Virus record (IMG/VR): IMGVR_UViG_3300017710_000013
Coordinates: 1-37,144 of that record
Source: a virus
Strand: one strand, 5' to 3'
DNA: 37,144 nucleotides
The translations under genes and the position numbers were made by a program. How positions within the stretch are numbered: position 1 is the stretch's first letter; every line of letters starts with the position of its first letter. Below are positions 1 to 8,247 of this stretch, piece after piece. The notes under the pieces are model-generated. The model searched no databases and had not been told where the DNA came from. It worked only from the letters and a program-made list of their open reading frames with translations.

Positions 1-123
1 AAGCAAATGCAGATGCAGGCTGTGACGCAAGAGCAGGCGCGATTGAACGAGTTGCAACAACAAAGAATGCAACAAGCGAAGGCGCAGTTCGTGGAGCAGC
101 AGCGGGAAATACTCCCCGACCTA
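1..123. repeat. Terminal overlap, copy 1
   Basis: The first 123 bases are identical to positions 37022-37144. The repeat lies inside one gene and its reading frame continues across the join, so the contig is a closed circle (37,021 unique bases) or a terminally redundant linear genome assembled as a circle. An overlap of this size inside a coding region looks more like an assembler k-mer overlap than a packaged terminal repeat; that is inference. Confidence 0.9.
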
Positions 124-459
124 ATCCCCGAATGGAGAGACGCAAAAGTGGCAGCAGAAGAAGCTGGCCAAATTCGCGACTTTCTTCTGACATCCGGCTT
201 TGCGGAGCAGGACATTGACGAAATGAACAGCGCGATGGTCGTTAAAATGGCCAGACTGGCAATGTTACAGTCGCGTGGAGCAACTCGAGCTGACAAGGCA
301 AAGGCCAAGCCTAAGCCAGCGAAGAGCGGCAAAACGCTACGGGCAGGGTCACGCGGCACGCAACCGAAACCGAAGAGTGGTGCACGACAAGCGCAACAGC
401 GCGTACAGCAAACCGGCCGCGTGCGTGACGCAGCGGCTGCCATCAAAGCCTTATTGTAG
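1..459 (+). CDS. Capsid scaffolding protein, C-terminal part
   Basis: This is the 3' part of the gene that starts at 36467. The window opens on a lysine codon in frame, and joining the two ends gives a 337-residue protein. The C-terminal part is rich in Gln, Glu, Ala and Lys, with a helical coiled-coil stretch (residues about 185-235 of the joined protein) and a strongly basic tail (many Lys, Arg, Pro, Ala), the layout expected of a scaffold whose basic end binds coat protein. It lies 14 bases before the major capsid gene, the usual order portal - scaffold - capsid. Function is inferred from position and composition; no catalytic motif is present. Confidence 0.75.
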   Translation, partial: KQMQMQAVTQEQARLNELQQQRMQQAKAQFVEQQREILPDLIPEWRDAKVAAEEAGQIRDFLLTSGFAEQDIDEMNSAMVVKMARLAMLQSRGATRADKAKAKPKPAKSGKTLRAGSRGTQPKPKSGARQAQQRVQQTGRVRDAAAAIKALL

Positions 460-473
460 TAGGAGAATACACA

Positions 474-1430
474 ATGGCAATCGTAGCTAATACGTTCACC
501 TCGTTCGACGCGAAGGGCATTCGCGAAGAGCTTTCAAATATCATTGCGAATATTTCGCCAGAGGATGTTCCTCTGCAATCAAACATCGGCTCCGAAAATG
601 TGTCCAACACATATTTTGAGTGGCAGACGGATGAGCTTGCAAGTGCTCAGAACGTGCCAGTCATTGACGGCGACGACGTTTCTTCTTTTGATTCAACAGC
701 TTCCACCTCAAGAGTCGGCAACTACACGCAAATCGCGCGCCGCACAATGATCGTGGCGGACAACTTGAGCAACCAAGATTTGGCCGGCCGCAACGACGAA
801 GTGAGCTATCAGCTCGCAAAGCGTGGCTCCGAGCTGAAGCGCGACGTCGAGTTGGTTTTGACTGCTAACTCAGCCAAAGTTGCCGGAAACTCCAGCACAG
901 CGCGCGTCACTGCCGGTCTCGGCGCATGGATCGCGACCAACACCAACAAAGCTGGTGACGGAACAGACCCAACCGCAGTAGACGGTTCCGACGCCCGCGG
1001 CGACGGCACGCAGCGCGACTTGACCGAAGCAATGGTCAAAGACGTAATGCAAAAAGCGTTTACCGAAGGCGGTCAGCCATCCGTGCTGATGGTCGGCCCT
1101 TACAACAAGACTGTTGTATCTGGCTTCGCCGGTATCGCCGCACAGCGTTACCAAGCACCGTCAGATGGCCCAACAACCATCATCGGCGCCGCTGACGTCT
1201 ATCTGTCAGACTTCGGCACACTGTCAGTGGTTCCAAACCGCTTCCAGCGTGAGCGTGACGCATTCTTGCTCGATCCAGAGTACGCGTCCGTCTGCTACCT
1301 GCGCCCGATCCAAGCGGTCGATCTTGCTCGCACCGGGGACGCCGAGAAAAAAATGCTAATTTGCGAATTCGGCGCAAAAATATCCCAACAAAAGGCTCAT
1401 GGCGGTATTTTCGATCTCAACGTAAGCTAA
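474..1430 (+). CDS. Major capsid protein (SU10-like family)
   Basis: A 318-residue protein with a good AGGAG ribosome site just upstream. The opening MAIVANTFTSFDAKG, the segment around ISPEDVPLQS (residues 27-36) and the NTYFEWQTDEL motif near residue 45 are typical of the SU10-like major capsid family (formerly DUF5309), HK97-fold coat proteins of podoviruses. The C-terminus holds a predicted beta-rich P-domain region with the FLLDPEYASV segment. The gene sits directly after the scaffold and before a short conserved gene and the adaptor. A strong hairpin follows the stop codon. Family assignment is from recognised sequence patterns rather than a search. Confidence 0.85.
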   Translation: MAIVANTFTSFDAKGIREELSNIIANISPEDVPLQSNIGSENVSNTYFEWQTDELASAQNVPVIDGDDVSSFDSTASTSRVGNYTQIARRTMIVADNLSNQDLAGRNDEVSYQLAKRGSELKRDVELVLTANSAKVAGNSSTARVTAGLGAWIATNTNKAGDGTDPTAVDGSDARGDGTQRDLTEAMVKDVMQKAFTEGGQPSVLMVGPYNKTVVSGFAGIAAQRYQAPSDGPTTIIGAADVYLSDFGTLSVVPNRFQRERDAFLLDPEYASVCYLRPIQAVDLARTGDAEKKMLICEFGAKISQQKAHGGIFDLNVS

Positions 1431-1436
1431 CATTGG

Positions 1437-1458
1437 TGGGGCGGCTTCGGTCGCCCCA
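1437..1458 (+). promoter_or_regulatory. UUCG-capped hairpin after capsid gene
   Basis: Positions 1437-1445 pair with 1450-1458 (nine pairs, one G-U) around a UUCG loop closed by C-G, the most stable RNA tetraloop class. No T-run follows, so it is more likely an mRNA 3'-end stabiliser or attenuator between the capsid message and the next gene than a full intrinsic terminator. Confidence 0.65.
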
Positions 1459-1476
1459 GCTACTGAGGAGTGGGCA

Positions 1477-1779
1477 ATGAAAAGACTTTTTAGCGAAGAC
1501 AAACTGACCGGGATCAAGAAGTTCTGGCATGTGACCGACAAGGGCGAATATGTGCTCGAGACAGTTCAGCAGATGGACGCTATTCTGGACCAGAACAAGC
1601 GCGAGTTTAACAGCGCGGACGAGCGGTGGGGCGAGAAATTAAACAAGGTGGCAACTCTGCCACTTTCGGTGTATTATCAGCTCAAGCGCGAGGGCATTGC
1701 AGATGATCCTAAGCGACTGGCAAAATGGATGAACGACCCAGACAATCGGGCGTTTAGGACGAGAGGCGGTAGACTGTGA
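1477..1779 (+). CDS. Conserved small head-associated protein
   Basis: A 100-residue soluble protein, start ATG preceded by GAGGAGTG. It is rich in charged residues, with a motif around residues 36-54 (ILDQNKREFN...ERWGEK) that I associate with small proteins lying between capsid and adaptor genes in marine podoviruses, but I know of no assigned function. Its stop overlaps the GTG start of the adaptor gene, implying coupled translation. A role in head completion or capsid decoration is inference from position only. Confidence 0.65.
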   Translation: MKRLFSEDKLTGIKKFWHVTDKGEYVLETVQQMDAILDQNKREFNSADERWGEKLNKVATLPLSVYYQLKREGIADDPKRLAKWMNDPDNRAFRTRGGRL

Positions 1780-2381
1780 GCATCACAAATTATGCTGAGT
1801 TGAAGTCAGCAATTGGCGACTTCCTAAACCGCGATGATCTGACCGCAGTTATCCCGACTTTTATCTCTTTGGGAGAGGCGCGGATTGCTCGCGACTTGAA
1901 CCATTGGAAACAGGAAAAGCGCGTTACTACAGACATCGACGAGCGCTATGAGGATCTGCCGAATGACTGGATCAGCATAATTCAAGTGCAGCACACCGAC
2001 GGCGGTGTGATTTCGTCTGCGTCATCGTCCGAGATGGCAGACTACCGCGCGCAGAGCAACACCCCGGCGAAACCTCGCTACTGGCGATTGACCGCCAACG
2101 AGATGGAGTTCTACCCGATCCCCGACGCGACGTACAACATCACCATGCTGTATCGTGCACGCATCCCAGCCCTGACCGACGCAGACCCATCAAATTGGCT
2201 GCTGACTTACTCGCCAGACGTCGTCTTATACGCCGCCCTAATGCAGTCCGCGCCATACCTGGCTGACGATGCGCGGGTGGCGGTCTGGGGCAGTATGTAC
2301 CAGTCCGGCGTCGAAGCCCTAAACAACGAAAGCGCTCAAGCCCAAGTAAGCGGCCCGCTTAGCATGAGGATCCCACGCTAA
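1776..2381 (+). CDS. Head-tail adaptor protein
   Basis: A 201-residue protein starting at GTG, overlapping the previous stop by four bases and with a GAGAGGCGG ribosome site. The start SITNYAELKSAIGDFLNR, a long helical N-terminal half, and a C-terminal part with YYRARIPALTD-like and NWLLTYSPDVVLYAALM segments (residues about 126-160) are characteristic of the phage adaptor family that forms the dodecameric ring under the portal in SU10/P22-like podoviruses. It ends TAATG with the tail fibre start, so the genes are translationally coupled. Confidence is good because both sequence pattern and place agree. Confidence 0.75.
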   Translation: MSITNYAELKSAIGDFLNRDDLTAVIPTFISLGEARIARDLNHWKQEKRVTTDIDERYEDLPNDWISIIQVQHTDGGVISSASSSEMADYRAQSNTPAKPRYWRLTANEMEFYPIPDATYNITMLYRARIPALTDADPSNWLLTYSPDVVLYAALMQSAPYLADDARVAVWGSMYQSGVEALNNESAQAQVSGPLSMRIPR

Positions 2382-5300
2382 TGACAGACAATACTTGGAC
2401 CCAGCGAGCTGGCATGACCAGCGATACGGATACTGACAATCTGGAGACATACGCCGAGCAGGCCGAAGCATCAAAAGTCGCCGCGGCCGCCTCCGAGACG
2501 GCAGCCGCCGGCAGCGCGTCCAGCGCGTCCGCCAGCTCGGCGACAGCGACCACCAAGGCCGCCGAAAGCGCGTCGTCAGCCACACAATCCGCGTCCAGCG
2601 CCACTGCGTCCGCAGCCTCAGCCACACAATCCGCGTCTTCGGCCACCGCATCCGCCGGGTCAGCCGCCACTTCTGGGGCCGCGCAAACCGCAGCGGAAAC
2701 CGCGAAGACTGGGGCTGAGACTGCTCAGGCCGCAGCAGAGACAGCCAAGACTGCGGCTGAGACTGCCGAAACCAACGCGGCCACCAGCGAAGCTGCTTCA
2801 TTAGTCTCAAAGAACGCTGCGGCCACTAGCGCCTCTACAGCCTCCACAGAGGCATCAAATAGCGCTAGTAGCGCCACCGCAGCGGAAGTATCAAACGTGG
2901 CCGCTGGCGTTGCTAAGGTTGCTGCTGAAACCGCAGAGACCAATGCCGAAACAGCGCAGGCCGCAAGCGAAACAGCAAAGACTGCTTCTGAAGCTGCAAA
3001 AGTGGCAGCGGAAACCGCTGAGACTAACGCATCAACAAGTTCTGCAACAGCTACAACGCAGGCAGGCATTGCAACAACCAAGGCTGGCGAGGCGGCAGCA
3101 TCCGCAACTGCAAGCGCAAACTCCGCCACGGCATCTGAGGCCGCAAAGGATGCGGCGCTTGCTGCTCTTGATAACTTTGATGACAGGTATTTGGGTGCTA
3201 AGGCGTCCGATCCTACAGTAGACAATGACGGTAACCCGTTGATATCAGGCGCTTTATATTTTAATACTACAGACGATGTTATGAAAGTCTATGAGGGTAG
3301 CCAGTGGGTTGCTGCTTACGCTTCTCTATCAGGCGCTTTGCTTGTTGCTAACAACCTGTCTGATTTGGCCTCTGCTTCTGCTGGCCGCACAAACCTCGGA
3401 CTTGGAACAGCAGCCACTACAGCCTCGACTGACTATGCCACAGCAGCGCAAGGCGCACTCGCTGCCTCAGCTACACAGCCGGGTGACTTGGCTACAGTAG
3501 CGACATCCGGTGCTTATAGCGACCTGTCTGGCACTCCAAGCCCATTTGACCCCAGCACGTTAGCGACAGTAGCGACCTCTGGCGCTTACAGTGATCTGTC
3601 TGGCAAGCCAACTCTTGGCACTGCGGCTTCTACGGCAAGCACAGATTATGCCACAGCGGCCCAAGGCGCACTCGCTGCTTCAGCTACACAGCCGGGTGAC
3701 TTAGGAACAGCAGCCACCGCCGCCGCCACAGATTTTGTTGCGGTCACTGGCGACAGCATGACGGGTAATCTGTCCTTCGGCGACAACGACAAAGCCATCT
3801 TTGGTGCTGGGTCTGATTTGCAGATTTACCATGATGGGGATAATAGTCGTATAACCGAAAGCGGGACTGGAAACTTAAAGCTCCAAGCGGATAATTTCTA
3901 TGTTTTAAACGCAGCAGGTAATGCAACTTCATTTGAGTCTGTTGCAGGTGTAGCGACACTATTTTATAGCAATAGCCCCAAACTCGCCACCACCAGTAGC
4001 GGGTGTGACATCACTGGGACTTTGACCAGCGATGGGTTGACTGTGGATGGAAATGTTGGGATTGGGGTTTCTGATCCATCTACTTGGTCTTTAGGCAAAG
4101 CATTACATATTGGCGTTAAGGAAAACAACTTGTGGGGTGAGGCTGACTACGCTTTCCACATGAACCAAAATGCTTACTACAATGGCGGCTGGAAATATAC
4201 GCATACAGATCAGGCTACCCGATACAGTCAAGAGGATGGACAGCATATTTGGAATTATGCTGCCTCTGGTTCTGCTAATGCTGCAATCTCTTGGTCAGAA
4301 GCCGCTAGGCTGGATGCGAGTGGGAATTTTTTGGTGGGTCGAACCTCTACTAGCGATACCGTTGTTGGCGGCATGATAAGGCCAGATGGTTTTGTGCAGT
4401 CCACTAGGGATGGCAACATTGCGGCAGACTTTAACCGTAATACCTCGGATGGTGACATTGTTCGTTTCTCAAAGGGTTCGTCACCTGTGGGGAGTATTGG
4501 GACTACATCTAGTGACCTGACTATTGACGGCCCATCAGAACACACAGGTTTACGTTTTGAGGCAACCGACATAACACCACGCCACAATGGTTCAGCTTCA
4601 AATGGTGTTAACGATCTTGGAGCAAGCTATGCACGTTTCAAAGACCTCCACCTGTCTGGCACAATTAATAAGACCGCTGGTTCAGGTACATTTGCCATAG
4701 AAACTTCTGGCAGTTCGTCAGTAAACCTTAATGCTAGCGGCAGTATGAAGTTTACTGTTGGTGGCAGCGACAGTCATCAATTTGTAAACGGCTCAACAGA
4801 AGCCATGCGCATCGACAGCAGCGGTAACTTGCTGGTGGGTACTACTGCATTTAACCCAGATAATGCAGGTATTGGCGCAAGAGGTTCTGACGGCCTTTTG
4901 TATTCAACACGGAGCAATGGCGCACCTGCACTATTCAACCGTTTGTCCTCAGATGGCGACATTGCCTTGTTCCGCAAAAACGGCGTAGATGTGGGGAGTA
5001 TCAGGGCCAATGGAACTCAAATTGCATATTCGGCTGCATCTGAGGGTCTTCTAAGCATAGGTTCATTTAACTATTATCGCTGGAACACTTCGGAATTTGA
5101 GCCAGTAACAAGCAATAGTCGTGACTTGGGAAGTAGCACATACAAGTGGAAGGATGGCCACTTTGGCAGCACAGTAAACGCAGCCAACTTCAACACCACC
5201 TCAGACGCTACCCTAAAGACCAACGTAGAGACACTGACAGGCTCACTGGATGCAGTAAAAGCAATGCGTGGTGTCTCATATGATTGGATTGAAAACGGCA

Positions 5301-5476
5301 ACTCAGAGGTCGGTGTAATCGCTCAGGAAGTAGAAGCGATCGTGCCAGATGTCGTTAGCACAGATGACCAAGGCATTAAGTCGGTCAAGTATGGCAACAT
5401 GGTCGCCGTGCTTATCGAAGCAATCAAAGAACAACAGGCTCAGATTGACGAGCTTAAAGCTAAACTAGGAGACTAA
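2381..5476 (+). CDS. Tail fibre with S74 chaperone domain
   Basis: A 1031-residue fibre. Residues 1-265 are Ala/Ser/Thr/Glu heptad-like repeats expected to form a trimeric coiled coil. Then comes a LDNFDDRYLGAKASDP segment and a window-like FNTTDDVMKVYEGSQW motif, then direct repeats (see 3431-3702), then beta-helix-like repeats with recurrent SDGDI...VGSI and DSSGNLLVG motifs. The last ~110 residues are an intramolecular chaperone (peptidase S74): TTSDATLKTNV carries the Ser and Lys expected for self-cleavage, followed by GVIAQEVEAIVPDVV and a helical C-terminus. Such domains drive trimerisation, then cut themselves off. It is placed after the adaptor and before small fibre-associated genes. 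Host-receptor binding is inferred. Confidence 0.85.
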   Translation: MTDNTWTQRAGMTSDTDTDNLETYAEQAEASKVAAAASETAAAGSASSASASSATATTKAAESASSATQSASSATASAASATQSASSATASAGSAATSGAAQTAAETAKTGAETAQAAAETAKTAAETAETNAATSEAASLVSKNAAATSASTASTEASNSASSATAAEVSNVAAGVAKVAAETAETNAETAQAASETAKTASEAAKVAAETAETNASTSSATATTQAGIATTKAGEAAASATASANSATASEAAKDAALAALDNFDDRYLGAKASDPTVDNDGNPLISGALYFNTTDDVMKVYEGSQWVAAYASLSGALLVANNLSDLASASAGRTNLGLGTAATTASTDYATAAQGALAASATQPGDLATVATSGAYSDLSGTPSPFDPSTLATVATSGAYSDLSGKPTLGTAASTASTDYATAAQGALAASATQPGDLGTAATAAATDFVAVTGDSMTGNLSFGDNDKAIFGAGSDLQIYHDGDNSRITESGTGNLKLQADNFYVLNAAGNATSFESVAGVATLFYSNSPKLATTSSGCDITGTLTSDGLTVDGNVGIGVSDPSTWSLGKALHIGVKENNLWGEADYAFHMNQNAYYNGGWKYTHTDQATRYSQEDGQHIWNYAASGSANAAISWSEAARLDASGNFLVGRTSTSDTVVGGMIRPDGFVQSTRDGNIAADFNRNTSDGDIVRFSKGSSPVGSIGTTSSDLTIDGPSEHTGLRFEATDITPRHNGSASNGVNDLGASYARFKDLHLSGTINKTAGSGTFAIETSGSSSVNLNASGSMKFTVGGSDSHQFVNGSTEAMRIDSSGNLLVGTTAFNPDNAGIGARGSDGLLYSTRSNGAPALFNRLSSDGDIALFRKNGVDVGSIRANGTQIAYSAASEGLLSIGSFNYYRWNTSEFEPVTSNSRDLGSSTYKWKDGHFGSTVNAANFNTTSDATLKTNVETLTGSLDAVKAMRGVSYDWIENGNSEVGVIAQEVEAIVPDVVSTDDQGIKSVKYGNMVAVLIEAIKEQQAQIDELKAKLGD
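3431..3702 (+). repeat. Direct repeats inside tail fibre
   Basis: A ~59-base unit at 3431-3489 recurs at 3644-3702 with few changes (213 bases, 71 codons apart), and between them a second unit (about 3489-3536) recurs at about 3562-3609. They encode TAAQGALAASATQPGD and ATVATSGAYSDLSG motifs. The in-frame spacing points to duplication that can change fibre length by recombination. Confidence 0.8.
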
Positions 5477-5478
5477 CT

Positions 5479-5781
5479 ATGGCTGTAACTTACACATGGA
5501 CTATCGTAAACCTTGAGCGCAACACAGCAGATGGTGGCGTGACAGTAGCGCACTGGCGGTGCGAGGGCGTTGATGGGGAGGCCACAGCTTCTTCATACGG
5601 GACATCTTCATGGACACCGGACGCGTCTGCCTCTGACTTCGTTGCATTTGCTGACTTAACGCAAGACGCTGTGCTTGCTTGGGTCTGGAACACTGTGGTT
5701 CGCGCTGACATCGAACAGGCGATTGCAGATAAGATCAACGCTGAGTTGAACCCAACGACTACCGCTGGGGTTCCTTGGTAA
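5479..5781 (+). CDS. Small conserved phage protein (DUF7936-like)
   Basis: A 100-residue protein with an AGGAG site, three bases after the fibre stop. The pattern TYTWTIVNLER, then VTVAHWRCEGVDG, then a C-terminal VLAWVWNTVV segment followed by a helix ending near residue 90, resembles a family of small proteins found next to tail fibre genes in marine phages (DUF7936-like as I remember it). Function is unknown. Predicted mainly beta N-terminally with a C-terminal helix. Position suggests fibre assembly or a minor tail component, which is inference. Confidence 0.6.
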   Translation: MAVTYTWTIVNLERNTADGGVTVAHWRCEGVDGEATASSYGTSSWTPDASASDFVAFADLTQDAVLAWVWNTVVRADIEQAIADKINAELNPTTTAGVPW

Positions 5782-5811
5782 TCTAAACGCTAATAGTGGA
5801 AGGACACGAAG

Positions 5812-6423
5812 ATGGCGATTAAGGTGAACGGCACAACCGTTATTGATGACAGCAGAAACCTTGTAAACATTGCGAGTGGTGCTGGAGGTGGTTTTTGGAA
5901 GTTTATATCAGAAACAAACGTAACAAGTTCGGTTTCACAGGTTGAAATTTCTTTGCCAACTGGATACGATGTATATAGGTTAATAGTTAAAGACCCCTTC
6001 TTTAATAGGGCTACTGGCACTTATGTTACTGGGCAGTGTTATCTTTCCACAAACAATGGCTCTTCTTATTCTACACAGTATTATCGACAAGATGGTTCAT
6101 CAAGAAGTTCTATAACGTGGTACGAAAGCTTTAAGCCTGACGCAACCAATCAATCGACCAGTAAGCTTCATGCTTATTTTGACTTTCATCTCAAAATGAA
6201 CGACAGCAATGGGCCTTTTATAATGACAGCCTTTAACTCTTGGAAGGTGCCTTGGAACAACGCACTTTCGATAAGCCAGATTCAGACCAACAGTGAGGAG
6301 TTTTCGCACTATTGGTTAGAGTCTTTTACTAACAGGGTTAACAAAATAAAGTTTGATGGAAATAGCACTAACACCATTAACCAAGGAGACTTTATTTTGT
6401 ATGGCGCAAATGACATTGGATAA
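5812..6423 (+). CDS. Putative tail tip / receptor-binding protein
   Basis: A 203-residue protein with an AAGGA ribosome site. It opens MAIKVNGTTVIDDSRNLVNI, a short motif common at the N-terminus of exchangeable phage tail proteins, followed by a Gly-rich hinge (SGAGGG, residues 23-28) and a beta-rich body with many aromatic and Asn/Ser residues. The gene is visibly richer in A+T than its neighbours and uses different codons, a sign of recent exchange. No homologous family was recognised for the body. I infer a carbohydrate- or surface-binding tail component. Confidence 0.5.
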   Translation: MAIKVNGTTVIDDSRNLVNIASGAGGGFWKFISETNVTSSVSQVEISLPTGYDVYRLIVKDPFFNRATGTYVTGQCYLSTNNGSSYSTQYYRQDGSSRSSITWYESFKPDATNQSTSKLHAYFDFHLKMNDSNGPFIMTAFNSWKVPWNNALSISQIQTNSEEFSHYWLESFTNRVNKIKFDGNSTNTINQGDFILYGANDIG

Positions 6424-6432
6424 AAGGAACTT

Positions 6433-6702
6433 ATGATGACTTACTATAAAATGGTAGATGGAGAGAAAATTCGTCTTACAGAAGACGAAACACAAGAGTT
6501 TCTTGCTAAAACTTCTGATAGCAGCTTTGACGCCCAAAGTATGCGAAGAATGAGAGACCAACTTATATCAGAAACAGACTGGTGGGCTACATCCGACCGC
6601 ACGATGACCGCAGAGCAGACAGCATATCGTCAGGCTCTCCGTGACATCACAGATCAGTCTGGCTTTCCGATTGACATCACATGGCCCACGAAGCCTGAAT
6701 AG
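6433..6702 (+). CDS. Tail assembly chaperone-like protein
   Basis: An 89-residue protein with an AAAGGA site. The C-terminal half (residues about 42-88) has the pattern R-x-RDQLISETDWWATSD, then MTAEQTAYRQALRDITDQSGFP and a closing WPTKPE, which is the signature of the Phage_tail_APC family, small proteins encoded beside tail fibre genes. The N-terminal half is variable and AT-rich like the gene upstream, so the two may have moved together. Role in fibre assembly is inferred from family association. Confidence 0.7.
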   Translation: MMTYYKMVDGEKIRLTEDETQEFLAKTSDSSFDAQSMRRMRDQLISETDWWATSDRTMTAEQTAYRQALRDITDQSGFPIDITWPTKPE

Positions 6703-6707
6703 AGCAC

Positions 6708-6737
6708 GCCACCTGCGTAAGTATTAGCGCAGGTGGC
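6708..6737 (+). terminator. Hairpin after chaperone gene
   Basis: A perfect 10-bp stem (6708-6717 with 6728-6737) around a 10-base loop follows the stop codon. There is no immediate T-run, so termination strength is uncertain, but a promoter-like sequence follows directly, which fits a transcription unit boundary. Confidence 0.55.
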
Positions 6738-6762
6738 ATCACATTAAAAATGAGTGTATAAT
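6733..6762 (+). promoter_or_regulatory. Sigma70-like promoter
   Basis: A consensus -10 box TATAAT at 6757-6762 lies 35 bases before the next ATG. GTGGCA at 6733-6738 (4 of 6 matches to TTGACA) is 18 bases upstream and could be the -35, although it overlaps the preceding hairpin. The placement between a hairpin and a new gene supports a real promoter. Confidence 0.5.
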
Positions 6763-6796
6763 CTCCCAAACGGCGGAGCGGCAGAGGACCAGAAGC

Positions 6797-7267
6797 ATGG
6801 CAAATACAACAAATTATTCTTTTGTTCTACCGACCGTCGGCGGCAGCGAGGACCAGTGGGGTGCTAACCTAAATGCCAACTGGACCAGCATTGACACGTT
6901 GCTCGGCGGGGCAAGCGCCACAGAGTTTGCAATATTAGACGGCGCAACAGTGTCAACCGCAGAGCTTAATAAGCTGGACGGGGTGACCGCAACGACATCC
7001 GAAATAAACATTTTGAGTGGAGTGACGGCGACAACAACTGAGATCAACTACTGCGACGGCGTAACCTCCGCCATTCAGACGCAGATAGACGCCAAGGCGC
7101 CTATTGCCAGTCCGACATTCACTGGGGCTGTTGGCCTCGGGGGGTGGACGATAGCGCAAAGCGGAAGTGACTTGGTGTTTTCTCATAACGGAACAGCGCG
7201 GCTTAAACTGACCAGCACTGGCGCCTTAACGGCTGAGGGTGACGTGACCGCGTTTGGAGATGCGTGA
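6797..7267 (+). CDS. Short tail fibre protein
   Basis: A 156-residue protein with an AGAGGA site. It begins MANTTNYSFVLPTVGGSEDQWGANLN, an N-terminal motif widely seen in marine phage fibres, followed by repeats of the form T-x-x-ELNKLDGVTA / SEINILSGVTA / TEINYCDGVT (residues about 55-97) and a short IASPTFTGAVGL fibre motif. These are attachment and shaft elements; the distal domain is short and looks minimal. It overlaps the adhesin start (TGATG), so it probably forms the shaft on which the adhesin sits. That partnership is inference. Confidence 0.65.
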   Translation: MANTTNYSFVLPTVGGSEDQWGANLNANWTSIDTLLGGASATEFAILDGATVSTAELNKLDGVTATTSEINILSGVTATTTEINYCDGVTSAIQTQIDAKAPIASPTFTGAVGLGGWTIAQSGSDLVFSHNGTARLKLTSTGALTAEGDVTAFGDA

Positions 7268-8247
7268 TGGCTCTACAGACATCTGGAGCAATAAAGTTAT
7301 CCGAAATACAGTCAGAGTTTGGCGGCACTAACCCGGTCAGCCTGTCAGAGTATTACAGCGGCGGGTCGTTTGTTCCGGCCGGCACCTCTGGTGTCCCGGC
7401 GTCTGGAGAAATTAGCGTTGGCGACTTCTACGGCGCCTCCAATCAATACTCTTTCAGCATATCCAGCGACACTCAGAGCGCAGACATCCGCGCGCTCGCA
7501 GTGTCGGATGGCTGGGACGGTCAGACCCCCTTGGTGGCCAACATCAACGCGGGCACCACTCTATACTCTAACAGCACATCGACAGGCGGGGCTGTTGTCG
7601 CCGGCAGCTTCCCCGGCGGCCTTACAATCGTCAATAGCGGCAACATCACGGGCCGAGGCGGTGGCGCTGGGTCTGATGGCGGACCGGCGTTGCAGGTCAC
7701 CACAAGCGACACCGTATCCATAACCAATAACTCTGGCGCATTTATAGCTGGCGGTGGAGGCGGTGGAGGCGGCTCCCAAGGCGGCGGTGGTGCTGGCCAA
7801 GCGGCGCCGGGGCAAGCTGGCGCGGCTGGTGGCTCATACACGTTCTCGCAAGGTATCAGCAGCTACGCTAGCGTCAGTTGCGAGGGCACGCCTTATACTA
7901 TACCACTGTCGTGTACTGTCACCGGCTCTGGCGTTAGGGGCGCTGGAGGCAGGCAGGGCGCCTCCGCGGGATCTGGCAATGCCACGCTCGGGAATTGCAC
8001 GACATCTGGAACCGTCAGCACTCCCTGCGGCGTGCTTTCATCTGGCAATAGTACGCTGATAGGCGGCACTGGCGGACTAAATCCGGGCGGAGAGGGCGGG
8101 TCTATACTTGAGGCGAGCAACACGACAGTCAGCGGAGGTGGTTGGGGTCTACCAGGTGCTGGGTCGGGAGCTGGCGCAGGCGGCGCTGCTATCTCTGGGA
8201 CAGCCACGCTGACAAACAACGGCACAATTTACGGAGCGACATCCTGA
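7267..8247 (+). CDS. Poly-glycine tail adhesin (gp38-like)
   Basis: About 326 residues; ATG at 7267 overlaps the previous stop (a GTG at 7264 is possible). Residues 1-58 contain SGAIKLSEIQSEFGG and EISVGDFYGAS, an attachment domain frequent in marine phage tail proteins. The rest alternates glycine-rich blocks (for example residues about 160-187) with short polar segments carrying paired cysteines, as expected for poly-glycine-II adhesins such as the gp38 type, where glycine helices form a scaffold and intervening loops bind receptors. The three-block pattern and position at the end of the fibre genes support host recognition. Loop sequences are likely variable. Confidence 0.65.
   Translation: MALQTSGAIKLSEIQSEFGGTNPVSLSEYYSGGSFVPAGTSGVPASGEISVGDFYGASNQYSFSISSDTQSADIRALAVSDGWDGQTPLVANINAGTTLYSNSTSTGGAVVAGSFPGGLTIVNSGNITGRGGGAGSDGGPALQVTTSDTVSITNNSGAFIAGGGGGGGGSQGGGGAGQAAPGQAGAAGGSYTFSQGISSYASVSCEGTPYTIPLSCTVTGSGVRGAGGRQGASAGSGNATLGNCTTSGTVSTPCGVLSSGNSTLIGGTGGLNPGGEGGSILEASNTTVSGGGWGLPGAGSGAGAGGAAISGTATLTNNGTIYGATS

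Noticed and set aside
2319-3225. Long antisense ORFs opposite the tail fibre
   Set aside because: Low-complexity Ala/Ser codons of the fibre leave the other frames open; residues are Arg/Trp or Val/Ala repeats without starts or ribosome sites.
3431-3702. CRISPR-like or diversity-generating repeats
   Set aside because: Repeats are in frame within the fibre gene, with no spacer pattern and no reverse transcriptase in the window.
7521-8225. Antisense Pro-rich ORFs opposite the adhesin
   Set aside because: They are the mirror of glycine codons (GGN gives NCC) in the poly-glycine gene.
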